From the NCBI RefSeq assembly GCF_028994775.1, contig NZ_JAJQMN010000021.1, positions 1-64,000 on the forward strand: DNA of 64,000 bases. Direction: 5' to 3'. A program made the position numbers and the translations under genes. The stretch comes from Promicromonospora iranensis (lineage in GTDB: Bacteria; Actinomycetota; Actinomycetes; Actinomycetales; Cellulomonadaceae). How positions within the stretch are numbered: the first letter of the stretch is position 1; every line of letters starts with the position of its first letter. The notes below the pieces were generated by a model, which searched no databases, was not told the origin of the DNA, and was given only the letters and a program-made list of their open reading frames with translations. This document shows, in pieces, positions 1 through 8,928 of this stretch.

Positions 1-39
1 GAGCGCTCACATATCGAGCCGGACCATCGTCGCTCCGGC

Positions 40-57
40 TTCTACAAGGTTGTAGAA
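40..57. promoter_or_regulatory. perfect inverted repeat upstream of the transglutaminase gene
   Basis: TTCTACAA, two bases, TTGTAGAA. This is a perfect 8-bp inverted repeat about 150 bp before the first gene. The TACA/TGTA core recalls BlaI/CopY-type operators, but the inner spacing differs, so only a generic operator is supported. The window also opens with GAGCGCTC, whose context is cut off. Confidence 0.35.
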
Positions 58-208
58 CAGTGTGGGGCGGGTGAATTGGCACGTCAAGAGGCAGTCGAGA
101 CCAGTGTCGACGAACGAACCGGCAGACCTGCCGAACCCGGTACGGATATGGCTGTCCCAGGATGCGGTTCGCGAGGTAGCCTTCCGAGACCGTCGAGGGA
201 GGACACCG

Positions 209-1168
209 ATGCCCGCGCCCACGCTCTTCGACTACTCGGACCACAGTCCGTACTCGAACCCCGGAAATCACGCAGGATTCTTCACCGAGCTGAGCACCGA
301 GCCGGACGACCTGCACCAGTTCGTCTGCTCCGCCGTCGTGCACTACCGGGCCGGGAGCCCGCAGCTGACCGAGGCGCAGAAGGCCGACCCCGACCGCCGC
401 TGGCTCACCTCGATACTGGACGCCGCCGAGGCGCGCGCGCCGCTCGACGGACCGCGCACGAGAGCGCAGCAGGTGGCCGGCTGCTGCCGTGACCACACCC
501 TGGTCTCGCTCGGCGTGCTGCGCACGCACGGCGTCCCCGCCCGGTCCCGGATCGGGTTCGCCAGGTACTTCACACCCGGCTGGCATGCCGACCACGTGGT
601 GGGCGAGCGCTGGGACGGCAGCCGCTGGGTTCGGTTCGATCCGGAGCTCGACCAGGACGACTTCGACTTCGACGTGAACGACATGCCCACCGGGCCCGAG
701 TCACCGTTCCCGACGGCGGCCGAGTCGTGGCTCGCGATCCGTGCCGGGACCGCCGACCCGGCCACGTTCGGCGTGGACCCGGACGTGCCGCGGCTGCGCG
801 GCAGGGACTTCGTGCGGGACTACGTGCTGCTCGAGGTGGCGCACCGGCACCGCGACGAGCTGCTCCTCTGGGATCTGTGGGGATCCCGGCTCAGCAGCCC
901 CTTTGTTCGCGAGGCGGAGCGCTGGCCGGCGTCGGAGTGGGTCCAGGAGGCCGGCCTGCCGGGTGCGGACACGTCCGACGCCGAGCTCGATGCCATCGCC
1001 GACGAGCTCGCCTACCTGCTCGTCGCGGCCGACGCCGGGGACGCCGAAGCCGCCGACCAGCTCGCCGAGCTCTACCGCGAGGACGTGCGCCTGCACCCGG
1101 GCGAGCGCGTGCTCACGCTCTCCCCCACGGGCCACGGCGGCATCACGGACCTGGCCGCCACCCACTGA
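209..1168 (+). CDS. transglutaminase-like superfamily protein
   Basis: A 319-residue predicted cytoplasmic protein of the transglutaminase-like (papain fold) superfamily. A Cys-His-Asp triad is visible: Cys at about 92-93 in GCCRDH, His at about 126-129 in WHADHV, and Asp at about 144 in RFDPELD. In this family the triad serves amide cleavage or transfer; the substrate cannot be told from sequence. The ATG at 209 was chosen over an upstream in-frame start because GAGGGAGG lies 6-13 nt before it. The gene is convergent with the sirtuin gene, with 13 bp between stops, and has no operon partner. The N-terminal half before the triad matches nothing I recognise. Confidence 0.75.
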   Translation: MPAPTLFDYSDHSPYSNPGNHAGFFTELSTEPDDLHQFVCSAVVHYRAGSPQLTEAQKADPDRRWLTSILDAAEARAPLDGPRTRAQQVAGCCRDHTLVSLGVLRTHGVPARSRIGFARYFTPGWHADHVVGERWDGSRWVRFDPELDQDDFDFDVNDMPTGPESPFPTAAESWLAIRAGTADPATFGVDPDVPRLRGRDFVRDYVLLEVAHRHRDELLLWDLWGSRLSSPFVREAERWPASEWVQEAGLPGADTSDAELDAIADELAYLLVAADAGDAEAADQLAELYREDVRLHPGERVLTLSPTGHGGITDLAATH

Positions 1169-1181
1169 CCTGTGGTGCGGG

Positions 1182-2054
1182 TCAGAGGCGTCGGTCCAGC
1201 TCGTCCAGGACGTCGCTCACGCCCGCGTCGATCTTCACGGTCGCGTACTTGTCGCCGCGGGTGATGCCGCGGTTCACGATCACCACGGGCTTGCCCTCCG
1301 TGGCGGCGTGGCGCACGAAGCGCAGCCCGCTCATCACGGTCAGCGACGAACCGGCGACGAGCAGGGCGTCGGCGGAGTCCACCAGGGCGAACGCGCGCTC
1401 TACGCGCTCGCGCGGCACGTTCTCCCCGAAGTAGACGATCTCCGGCTTGAGCACACCGCCGCAGAACTCGCAGGGCGCCGGCCGGAAGTGCGCGGTCGAC
1501 TCGATGACGGCGTCGGCGTCGGGCGCGATCTCGATGTCCGCGACGTCACCGACGGACTCGAGGAAACCGGGGTTGAGCGCGTCGAGCCGCTCGGCGAGGT
1601 GCGTACGCGAGATGACCCGGCCGCAGGACAGGCAGATCACCCGGTCGTAACGTCCGTGCAGGTCGATGACGTTGCGCGAGCCCGCGTCCTCGTGCAGCAG
1701 GTCCACGTTCTGCGTGATGATCCCGGCGAGGAGGTCGCGCTCCTCGAGCCGGACGAGAGCCTTGTGCCCGGTATTCGGCAGCGACCGGTTCACGTGCTTC
1801 CAGCCCACGTGGTTACGCGCCCAGTAGTGCCGGCGGAACTGCTCGTCCCCCACGAACTGCTGGTAGGTCATCGGGCTGCGCGGCGGGGAGTCGGGCCCGC
1901 GGTAGTCGGGGATGCCGGAGTCGGTCGAGATCCCGGCGCCTGTGAGCGCCGTGAACCGGAGGCCGGCGAGCACCTCGACGGCGTCGTCCACGGTGGTGCG
2001 GGCAACCTCGACGGGCTCCGGCTGCCAGGTGGTGGGTCGGACTTGAGGGAACAC
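1182..2054 (-). CDS. Sir2-family NAD-dependent protein deacylase
   Basis: A sirtuin of about 290 residues that would remove acyl groups from lysines using NAD+. Visible motifs are GAGISTDSGIPDYRG and TQNVDLLH for NAD binding, the catalytic His in DLHGRYD, a zinc finger with CLSC and CEFC pairs, and AGSSLTV. The GTG at 2054 is preferred over a longer frame to 2147 because TACCCT (2061-2066) lies 6 nt before it, the leaderless arrangement seen repeatedly in this window. It is divergent from the methyltransferase gene. Class and acyl preference are not assignable. Confidence 0.88.
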   Translation of the reverse strand: MFPQVRPTTWQPEPVEVARTTVDDAVEVLAGLRFTALTGAGISTDSGIPDYRGPDSPPRSPMTYQQFVGDEQFRRHYWARNHVGWKHVNRSLPNTGHKALVRLEERDLLAGIITQNVDLLHEDAGSRNVIDLHGRYDRVICLSCGRVISRTHLAERLDALNPGFLESVGDVADIEIAPDADAVIESTAHFRPAPCEFCGGVLKPEIVYFGENVPRERVERAFALVDSADALLVAGSSLTVMSGLRFVRHAATEGKPVVIVNRGITRGDKYATVKIDAGVSDVLDELDRRL

Positions 2055-2060
2055 CCTACG

Positions 2061-2066
2061 AGGGTA
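2061..2066 (-). promoter_or_regulatory. -10 box of leaderless sirtuin gene
   Basis: TACCCT, 6 nt before the GTG start on the minus strand, places the transcription start at or next to the start codon. Confidence 0.5.
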
Positions 2067-2165
2067 TGCCGCGTACCGGCCGTCGACGCCGTCGTGTGTT
2101 CCATTTCGCACGGGACCGCATCCGGCTAGCCTGGGATTTCTTTGCACCGGAGCACAAGGGGACTC

Positions 2166-3302
2166 GTGGGCGACTCAGCGATATCAAGGATCGACAGCAC
2201 CCTGGCCGGCGACGACTTCGCGTGGTCCGTGACCCTCGTCGGTGAGGATCAGTCGGACAAGCTGGCCACCCTCGCCCAGTACCTCGATGACGGCCACTCG
2301 AGCACCGGGGACGGCAAGCGCGTCCCGTCCGGATACGCCTACTGGGGCATCGGTCCCACCATCGCCTGGTTCAACGCGTCGAACGACCCGACCTACATGG
2401 TGATCAAGGTCGGTACCGAGATGTTCCGCAGACAGTGGCGCAGCATCTCGCCGCTCGTCACCGACGAGTGCGTACACCTGGTCAGCCTGGGCGTCGGCAC
2501 CGGCGCCAAGGACGGGATGTTCCTGGAGACGATGCGGCGCGCCCACCCGTCGATGCTCTACATCCCGGTGGACATGAGCGCCGAGATGCTCCGGACCGGC
2601 TCACGCACGGCCGTCCGGGACGCGCACTTCCCGCTGGACCGCTCCCTCGGCCTGCAGATCGACCTCTCCCTGGACGGCAACCTCGAGGAGCTCAAGCTGT
2701 TCCTCGACCGCCTCGTCGACGACGAGCCGATCCTGTACTCGCTGGTCGGCAACACGGTCGCCAACTTCGACGGCGACGCCGAGTTCCTGAACGGCATCGC
2801 CAAGGTGCTCCGCCCCCAGGACCGGATGCTCGTCGAGTTCGCGACCACGGAGAGCCTGTCCGACGACGCCGTGCACGACGCCGAGGTCGAGTACCGCCAG
2901 ACCCGCGGGTTCGTGGAGTTCGTCGCGAGCGCCGTCCGCTACAACACGGACCTCAAGATCGATCTCGAGCAGATTAGGTTCGCCGGCTCGGTCGAGGACG
3001 AGAGCATCCTGCTGAAGGTGTTCTGGCAGAACGCCGGCTCCGAGGTGATCCGGATGCTCATCCCGGGCAGCCGCCCGATCCGCCTGAAGCCCCAGGACAC
3101 CATCCGGCTGTACACGACCCGGAAGTACACGACGGAGCGGATCGACCAGCTGGTCGCCGGCGCCGGTCTGCGCACCACCCACATGCAGCGCGAACGCTTC
3201 CGGCACACGCAGCGACACAACCCGTTCGGCCTGGAGCTGCGCATCCTGTCCCACGACGAGAACGCACCCGTCGAGCTGCCGACGTTCGACGTGTGGAAGT
3301 GA
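2166..3302 (+). CDS. EgtD-like SAM-dependent methyltransferase (Methyltransf_33 family)
   Basis: A protein of about 378 residues resembling the histidine N-alpha-methyltransferase (EgtD) family. SAM-site motifs are VSLGVGTGAKDGMF, YIPVDMSAEML and SLVGNTVANFD, the last matching the FLGSTIGN-type segment of EgtD. The N-terminus lacks the KWFYD-GSDLFD region of true EgtD, the protein is longer than the usual 320 residues, and no egtB or egtC lies nearby, so the substrate need not be histidine. The GTG at 2166 follows AAGGGGA. The next gene starts inside its stop codon (TGATG), so a membrane protein of unknown role is translationally coupled to it. Confidence 0.65.
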   Translation: MGDSAISRIDSTLAGDDFAWSVTLVGEDQSDKLATLAQYLDDGHSSTGDGKRVPSGYAYWGIGPTIAWFNASNDPTYMVIKVGTEMFRRQWRSISPLVTDECVHLVSLGVGTGAKDGMFLETMRRAHPSMLYIPVDMSAEMLRTGSRTAVRDAHFPLDRSLGLQIDLSLDGNLEELKLFLDRLVDDEPILYSLVGNTVANFDGDAEFLNGIAKVLRPQDRMLVEFATTESLSDDAVHDAEVEYRQTRGFVEFVASAVRYNTDLKIDLEQIRFAGSVEDESILLKVFWQNAGSEVIRMLIPGSRPIRLKPQDTIRLYTTRKYTTERIDQLVAGAGLRTTHMQRERFRHTQRHNPFGLELRILSHDENAPVELPTFDVWK

Positions 3303-3937
3303 TGCAGGCCCAGCTGCGCCTGCTGCGGCGACAGGTCCGGGTGGCGTGGTCGAGCCGCCGCTGGGCCCGCCGACGGCGCGTCGTCGTCGCGGTGATCACG
3401 TACGCCCTGCTCGGCATCGCGTTCGTGCTCGGGATCCTGTGGATCCTCGGCATCGGTCCCGAGTGGGAACCCTGGGTCAACTCCCTGACCCTCCTGGCCG
3501 GTGTCACCGGCCTCGTCGTGGAGCGGCAGAACGCGGAGACGGAACGCCGCTCAGAGGTGGTCGCGTCCGTCGTCTTCGAGCTGCAGCAGAACCGCGCGAT
3601 CGTCGAGCGCCGCCTTGCCGGGCTCCGGACCGGCGGGGAGCGCGCCCTCTCGGTGAGCCCTCGGCTCGCACTGTCCGCCGTCGACGCCGCGCTCGCCTCC
3701 GGCGTGCTCAGCCGTACGCCCGACAGTCCGCTGGTGGGCAAGCTGCACCGCTGGCGGGAGCAGGTGCAGGGCTACAACTGGCGCCGTGACCTCACGGAGT
3801 TCGAGCTCATGCTCATCAAGTACCAGGGCGGTGCGGACGCCGGGTCGAACCTGTCCAGCCTGGCGAACGAGCGGCTGTACCTGCTCCGCCTCCGTACGCT
3901 GCTCGACCAGCTCCACCTGGCACTGCCCCAGGTCTGA
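3302..3937 (+). CDS. small two-helix membrane protein coupled to the EgtD-like methyltransferase
   Basis: A 211-residue protein I do not recognise. A strongly basic N-terminus (RRWARRRR at about 19-26) is followed by a hydrophobic helix at about 27-49 and a shorter one at about 58-75. A charged cytosolic part of about 135 residues follows, helical and partly coiled-coil-like ([19 protein letters not shown]). Its ATG overlaps the methyltransferase stop by one base, so the two are very likely made together. The two-helix-plus-soluble-tail layout resembles several small membrane effectors or scaffolds in shape only. A GTG at 3293 is an alternative start. Confidence 0.7.
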   Translation: MQAQLRLLRRQVRVAWSSRRWARRRRVVVAVITYALLGIAFVLGILWILGIGPEWEPWVNSLTLLAGVTGLVVERQNAETERRSEVVASVVFELQQNRAIVERRLAGLRTGGERALSVSPRLALSAVDAALASGVLSRTPDSPLVGKLHRWREQVQGYNWRRDLTEFELMLIKYQGGADAGSNLSSLANERLYLLRLRTLLDQLHLALPQV

Positions 3938-3953
3938 GGGCAGGACGGCGGGC

Positions 3954-4457
3954 TCAGCCGCGCCGCGCCTCGAAGAACTCCCGGAGCAGCGCGCCGCACT
4001 CCCCCTCACGCACACCGCCGAGCACCTCGACCTCGTGCAGCGCGCGCTGGTCACGCACCAGGTCCCAGACGGAACCGGTGGCGCCCGCCTTCGGGTCCCA
4101 TGCCCCGAGAACCAGGCGCCGCACGCGGGCCTGCACCAGTGCTCCCGCGCACATCGGGCACGGTTCGAGCGTCACCACGAGCGTGCAGCCGGTCAGGCGC
4201 CACTCGCCGCGCGCCGCGGCGGCGGCCCGCATCGCGAGCACCTCTGCGTGGGCGGTCGGGTCCCCGGTCGCCTCCCGCTCGTTGTGCCCGACGCCGATCA
4301 CCCGTCCCACCTCGTCGAGCACCAGGGCCCCGACCGGTACATCGGCTGTGCCGAGGGCACGGCGGGCCTCGTCGAGGGCGGCGCCCATCCAGTTCTCCCA
4401 ATGGGCGCGGCGCTCCGCGACGGTCATCGCGCTCAGGCCCTCCGACGTGTCAGCCAC
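3954..4457 (-). CDS. tadA: tRNA-specific adenosine deaminase
   Basis: A 167-residue member of the CMP/dCMP deaminase fold that converts the wobble adenosine of tRNA-Arg(ACG) to inosine. The zinc site is complete: HAEVLAM supplies the His and catalytic Glu, and PCPMCAG supplies the two Cys. Length is normal. The GTG at 4457 is 6 nt after TAGGGT (4464-4469), suggesting a leaderless message; an internal ATG 11 codons later is the alternative. It is divergent from upp, a common actinobacterial pairing. Confidence 0.9.
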   Translation of the reverse strand: MADTSEGLSAMTVAERRAHWENWMGAALDEARRALGTADVPVGALVLDEVGRVIGVGHNEREATGDPTAHAEVLAMRAAAAARGEWRLTGCTLVVTLEPCPMCAGALVQARVRRLVLGAWDPKAGATGSVWDLVRDQRALHEVEVLGGVREGECGALLREFFEARRG

Positions 4458-4463
4458 ACAGTC

Positions 4464-4469
4464 ACCCTA
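4464..4469 (-). promoter_or_regulatory. -10 box of leaderless tadA
   Basis: TAGGGT, 6 nt before the GTG start of tadA on the minus strand. Confidence 0.5.
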
Positions 4470-4567
4470 GTGACCCGTACGCCGGACGCCACGGTGCGCC
4501 GGCGGCTCCTGGTGTGGGCCTGGCAACGTTCTGCGGTTCCACGCGGTGCCGCCGCACAACCGCCCGG

Positions 4568-4573
4568 TAGCGT
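4568..4573 (+). promoter_or_regulatory. -10 box of leaderless upp
   Basis: TAGCGT, 7 nt before the ATG of upp, with no Shine-Dalgarno sequence between them. Confidence 0.5.
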
Positions 4574-4580
4574 TGGCCCC

Positions 4581-5216
4581 ATGCGCCTCCACGTCGTCGA
4601 TCACCCCCTGGTCGCCCACAAGCTGACCGTCCTCCGGGACGAGACCACCGCCTCGCCCACCTTCCGCCTGCTCGTCGACGAGCTCGTGACGCTCCTGGCC
4701 TACGAGGCCACGCGGGACATCGCCACGGAGCCGCACGAGGTGAAGACACCGGTCACCACCATGACGGGCACCCGCCTCGCGTCGCCGCCACCGCTCGTGG
4801 TGCCGATCCTGCGCGCCGGACTGGGCATGCTCGACGGCATGAGCCGCCTGCTCCCGACGGCGGAGGTCGGGTTCCTCGGCCTCGTGCGCGACGAGGAGAC
4901 GTTCAAGGCCGTCACGTACGCCAACCGCCTGCCCGACGACCTCACGGGGCGGCACGTCTTCCTCATCGACCCGATGCTCGCCACGGGCGGCACGCTGGTC
5001 GCCGCCATCGACTACGTGCTGGAGCGGGGAGCTCGCGAGGTCACGGCGGTCTGCCTCCTGGCGGCGCCCGAGGGCATCCAGTTGCTCGAGGAGCACGTGG
5101 GCGACCGCGCGAACTTGTCCGTCGTCGTCGCGGCGGTGGACGAGCGGCTCAACGAGAAGGCGTACATCGTGCCCGGCCTGGGCGACGCGGGCGACCGCCT
5201 CTACGGGATCGTCTGA
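4581..5216 (+). CDS. upp: uracil phosphoribosyltransferase
   Basis: A 211-residue enzyme of pyrimidine salvage that makes UMP from uracil and PRPP. The PRPP loop [12 protein letters not shown], the PILRAGLGM segment and a C-terminal GLGDAGDR are all typical of Upp, and the length is exact for the family. There is no ribosome-binding site; TAGCGT ends 7 nt before the ATG. Its 3' end faces the end of the sigma-factor gene with 47 bp between. Confidence 0.96.
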   Translation: MRLHVVDHPLVAHKLTVLRDETTASPTFRLLVDELVTLLAYEATRDIATEPHEVKTPVTTMTGTRLASPPPLVVPILRAGLGMLDGMSRLLPTAEVGFLGLVRDEETFKAVTYANRLPDDLTGRHVFLIDPMLATGGTLVAAIDYVLERGAREVTAVCLLAAPEGIQLLEEHVGDRANLSVVVAAVDERLNEKAYIVPGLGDAGDRLYGIV

Positions 5217-5263
5217 GCCAGGGCGTTACGGCCGGGCGTTGGCGCCGGTGTGCGGGCCGAGCG

Positions 5264-8200
5264 TCACGCCCGGCTGGCGGTCGCATCGTTGCAGGTGCCG
5301 TACTCCCACCAGCGCCGCACCCACTCCTGTCCCGCGGCGGTCGGTGTCACGTCCGGAGCCGGCTGGCACTCGACGCCCACGCAGTTCCTGCCCTCGACCT
5401 TGAACGACCACTCCACCTGGTGGCCCCTGCCTTCCAGCGGTCGGTTGAGCCGCACGGTGACAGTGCCCTCGCTGCTGACGGGGGTCTGCCGGGTGAGTGT
5501 GAGCGTCGTCGTCTGGCCGGCGGGGACCGCCTGCTGAGTTCCGACGTCCTCGCTGCTCTCGCGGACCAGATTGCCCATCCAGTCGTGAGCGGTCCGGTTG
5601 TGCACCGTCGCGGTGAGCTGTACCAGGCGGTCGTCGGAGCACTGCGCGGCGGTCTCGACCGATACTGCCTCGGCGGGCCAGGCGAGCTGTGCGCACGACT
5701 CGAACGAGACGTTCATCGTGTCCAGTGTCTTGCCCGCGGCCGTCAGCTGGGCGGTCTCGGTGCCCCAAGCGACCCGGTACTGGATCTCCTCGGTCGCCCC
5801 TGCCGCCACCGTCCTGGTCACGTCTCCCACGTGGAACCGCACGGGCAGCGTCGACTTCGTGTTGTCAGCCGTGACGGCGAAAGTCTGCACCGAACGGTCC
5901 CGCGCAGCGTCGAACTCGCATGCCCCCGCGGTCACAGGCGCGGCACCCACATCCGGCGAGATCAACGCTGCGTCATAGTGGGCCTTGGGGTGAGTCTTGG
6001 GCACAACCCGCTGAGCCGGCGGATCACCGTCCTCGTCGACACCATCTCGTGAGAGACGGAAGACAGCGTCACCCTCGGGGACGTGCAGGCTGCCCGTGTT
6101 CACCGAGAAGTTGACTGTGCCGCCAGGCGAGGCGGTGCGAACCACGGACTCCAACTCGCCGCCATCCACCCGGACGACCATGACGGCACTCAGCGTCTCT
6201 TCCGACTTGTTGATCAGCGTGCCCTCGACGGTCACGGTGCCGCCCGGGTTGGCCGTACGGGCGCTCGTTTCGGTGGTCCACGACGGCGCGTAGCAGTCCA
6301 CAGCCTGGTGATCGCCTGCCGGCACGGGCGTCTTGTAGGTCTGGCCGTCCACATCCGTGGCCAGGACGAAGTTCGCCTGGCCCGCCGGAACCCGCAGGCC
6401 GTCGTGCACCGTCAGCGCGGTGGACTCCCCGGGGGCGAGGGTCTTGCCCGAGGAATCGGTACTGCCCGCGGCCTGGAGGGCTACCCGTACCGGACGCTGC
6501 GTCGTGTTGACGTAGGTGCCGGTCACCACCGCCTTGGCGGTGGTAACTCCTCCCTCGGCGAGGCAGGAGGCGGCGACCTTGCCCACCCCCTTCGCGGCGT
6601 CCACCCAGGCCGACGTCGCGGTGAGCGTCGACGTGACGGCGTACGCGTTGCCCTGGGGCACGACGGGGCTGATGTTGGCGGCACCGAGCACGACAGCCGC
6701 CGCCGACTGCATGTCAACCGCAGTCGTGATGTTCAGCGAGAGATCGCGGGTCTCGCCGGTCTCCAGCGCGGCACCCGCGTCCGTGCCCTCGGACGGCGCA
6801 CAGAGCCACGTGTTCGGCAGCTCGGCGGACACGCAGGGCAGCTCCGGCTGCGTCGACGTGGGCCGGACATCCTTGGGCAGCGACACCTTGACGGCCCACC
6901 CGGCGGGCACGGTGCGGTCGCCCGTGCTGCTCACACGGACCGGCAGCGCGGTCGTCCCCGGGCTGCCGAGCGAGACGTCATCGGTCGACGCGGAGAGCTC
7001 CGGGCCGAACGGCGCCACCGTACGGCTCGGGAGCTCGATCGGCTGGTGGGCGAGGCCGTCGGCCCAGACCTCGGCGCCGATCGGGTAGTCACCGCCCGCG
7101 TTGGCCCGTACGGGCACCTGGACGTCGTGCTGCTGTCCCGGCTCGACCTCGCCGAGCGAGCAGAGCAGCACGTTCGTCTGCTCCGTCGGCGTGCAGGCGG
7201 CCGGGCCGTCGTTCCCGATCGGCCCCACCGTGGCGGGCGGGGTGGGCGACGCGCTCGGGTGAGCCTGCATCTCGCCGTCGGACGGGGTCGCGGAACCGGC
7301 GTCGGAGCCGCTCGCGCTGCTCTCGCCGGAACTCGCACCGGTGTCGGTGCCGGTACCTGACGGTCCTGCGGTCCGGGCGTCGCCGGTCTGGGTGTCGCCG
7401 GAACCTGCTGGCGGCTCCACGGAGCCCACCAGCCGGCCGCCCACACCGGTGCCGAACGGCCCGTCATCCGGGGTCAGGGTGAGCCCCGGCGGAAGCGTGA
7501 TCAGCAGCTGCGTGCCTGACGCAGCGACCTCGCCCTCGTTCGAGACGGCGAGCTTCAGGTGCTGCTGCTTGCGCGGTGCCAGGGGCTCCGAGGCGTCGGT
7601 GTAGCCGACACGAAGAACCGCGTGCGTGCTCGGGTCCGGCTCGATGTTGATGTCGGTGGGCAGCACGGGCTTGCCGTTGATCTCCTCGGCACCGGGCAGC
7701 TCACGACCGTCGTTCGTGGCGATCACCGCGTCGGTGGCCACCCGCTCGCCGTCGGCGGGGCCCGCGATCTGCAGAGCGGCGACCATGCTGACAGCGGCGA
7801 CCGCGATGGCTCCCGCCGCAACGCTGCCACCGGTCGCGGCAGCCGCGGCCGAGGCGAACGCACCGGCCGTGGCGGAGACCGCCGACGACACCGCGCCCGA
7901 GAACGTGCCGGTCGAGGCCACGCCGACGGTCGCGGTCGCCGGCGCACTGCCGACCGCCGCACCCGCACCGGCCTTGGCCGCGACCACGATCCCGCCGATC
8001 GGCGCACCCGCGCCGACCAGAGCCAGTCCGCCCGCACCGAGCACCAGCGGAGCGATGACCGTCTTCATGCCGTGCGCGACGTCGTGCAGCTCGAGCACGA
8101 GGGCACTGCAGGTGCCGCAGGTGCCCAGGTGGTCGGCGATCTTGGCGGTCTCCCGCTTGGACAGGCTGTCGCGCACGTACCCGCCGAGCAGCGGGTTCAC

Positions 8201-8800
8201 GGAGCGGCACGTGTCCGACGGAGCATGCGTCAGGTGCTGCTGCAGGTAGCCGGCGCGCAGTGCTTCCTTGGCCCGGTAGAGCAGGGCGGAGACGCCGTTG
8301 GGGCTGAGTCCCAGCACCGGCGCCACCTGTGCGGGCTTCAGGTCGTCGACCAGCACGTACCAGAGCACCTCGCGCCAGCGCTCGGGCAGGTCGAAGTAGG
8401 CCTTGGAGACCACGCTGCGCTCGAAGCCGGCGAGCGCGGGGTCCTCGTCGGAGGCCACCCGGCCGAGGACCGACTCGATCTCGTCGTCCGTGCTGGGGCG
8501 CGTTCGCGCGGCACCCCGGGAGACGTCGAACGACCGGTGACGAACTACGGTGTACAGGTAGGGACGGAACCCGGCGTCGGGTCCTGCGCCGCGACGGAGC
8601 ATCTCGAACAGCTTGCTGAAGGCGTCGGCCACGACGTCCTCGGCGTCCGCGGGCGAGACGTACTGGCGTGCTAGCGCGCGAGCGGCGGCCGCGTGGCGCT
8701 CGTACAGCACGCCAAAAGCATCGCGGTCACCTGACCTGACCTGCAGGATCAGTTCCGCGTCACTCGGAGTTTCCCCCGTGCTGCTCTCGGCTTGCTTCAC
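5264..8800 (-). CDS. ECF-type sigma factor with fused zinc finger, membrane segment and large extracellular domain
   Basis: About 1178 residues, against roughly 200 for an ordinary ECF sigma. In order: sigma-2 (DAELILQVRSGDRDAF onward), sigma-4 (LPERWREVLWYVLVDDLKPA, then LGLSPNGVSALLYRAKEALR), a ZAS-like zinc motif HLGTCGTC as in anti-sigma factors, Gly/Ala-rich hydrophobic stretches that look membrane-spanning (the clearest is AGAIAVAAVSMVAALQIAG), then about 800 residues of beta-rich repeats of the DUF11/adhesin kind with a Ser/Thr/Pro/Gly linker. The factor is therefore predicted to be held at the membrane with its sensor outside. Release by proteolysis is inference. Some actinobacterial ECF groups carry long C-terminal extensions. 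The GTG at 8800 is preferred because a -10 TATAGT lies at 8835-8840; an upstream TTG at 8833 is too close to it. Confidence 0.85.
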   Translation of the reverse strand: MKQAESSTGETPSDAELILQVRSGDRDAFGVLYERHAAAARALARQYVSPADAEDVVADAFSKLFEMLRRGAGPDAGFRPYLYTVVRHRSFDVSRGAARTRPSTDDEIESVLGRVASDEDPALAGFERSVVSKAYFDLPERWREVLWYVLVDDLKPAQVAPVLGLSPNGVSALLYRAKEALRAGYLQQHLTHAPSDTCRSVNPLLGGYVRDSLSKRETAKIADHLGTCGTCSALVLELHDVAHGMKTVIAPLVLGAGGLALVGAGAPIGGIVVAAKAGAGAAVGSAPATATVGVASTGTFSGAVSSAVSATAGAFASAAAAATGGSVAAGAIAVAAVSMVAALQIAGPADGERVATDAVIATNDGRELPGAEEINGKPVLPTDINIEPDPSTHAVLRVGYTDASEPLAPRKQQHLKLAVSNEGEVAASGTQLLITLPPGLTLTPDDGPFGTGVGGRLVGSVEPPAGSGDTQTGDARTAGPSGTGTDTGASSGESSASGSDAGSATPSDGEMQAHPSASPTPPATVGPIGNDGPAACTPTEQTNVLLCSLGEVEPGQQHDVQVPVRANAGGDYPIGAEVWADGLAHQPIELPSRTVAPFGPELSASTDDVSLGSPGTTALPVRVSSTGDRTVPAGWAVKVSLPKDVRPTSTQPELPCVSAELPNTWLCAPSEGTDAGAALETGETRDLSLNITTAVDMQSAAAVVLGAANISPVVPQGNAYAVTSTLTATSAWVDAAKGVGKVAASCLAEGGVTTAKAVVTGTYVNTTQRPVRVALQAAGSTDSSGKTLAPGESTALTVHDGLRVPAGQANFVLATDVDGQTYKTPVPAGDHQAVDCYAPSWTTETSARTANPGGTVTVEGTLINKSEETLSAVMVVRVDGGELESVVRTASPGGTVNFSVNTGSLHVPEGDAVFRLSRDGVDEDGDPPAQRVVPKTHPKAHYDAALISPDVGAAPVTAGACEFDAARDRSVQTFAVTADNTKSTLPVRFHVGDVTRTVAAGATEEIQYRVAWGTETAQLTAAGKTLDTMNVSFESCAQLAWPAEAVSVETAAQCSDDRLVQLTATVHNRTAHDWMGNLVRESSEDVGTQQAVPAGQTTTLTLTRQTPVSSEGTVTVRLNRPLEGRGHQVEWSFKVEGRNCVGVECQPAPDVTPTAAGQEWVRRWWEYGTCNDATASRA

Positions 8801-8834
8801 GTCTACCCAGACTCTCTGCCGTGTCCTGCCCAAG

Positions 8835-8840
8835 ACTATA
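8835..8840 (-). promoter_or_regulatory. -10 box of the ECF sigma gene
   Basis: TATAGT on the minus strand about 35 nt before the GTG at 8800. No convincing -35 was found. Confidence 0.35.
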
Positions 8841-8928
8841 GAGCCACGCCGGGCTTCTAGGGGGTGGAAAAAACATTTCCTACGTGAACTCAGGGTGAAG
8901 TGCGATACACCACCCTCGAAGGTGCGTC

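Noticed and set aside
1-8. CebR-type operator (GAGCGCTC)
   Set aside because: Only eight palindromic bases are visible at the window edge; the flanks needed to judge it are missing.
2166-3302. Assignment as egtD for ergothioneine
   Set aside because: Only the SAM-binding motifs agree; the N-terminal histidine-site region and all egt partners are missing.
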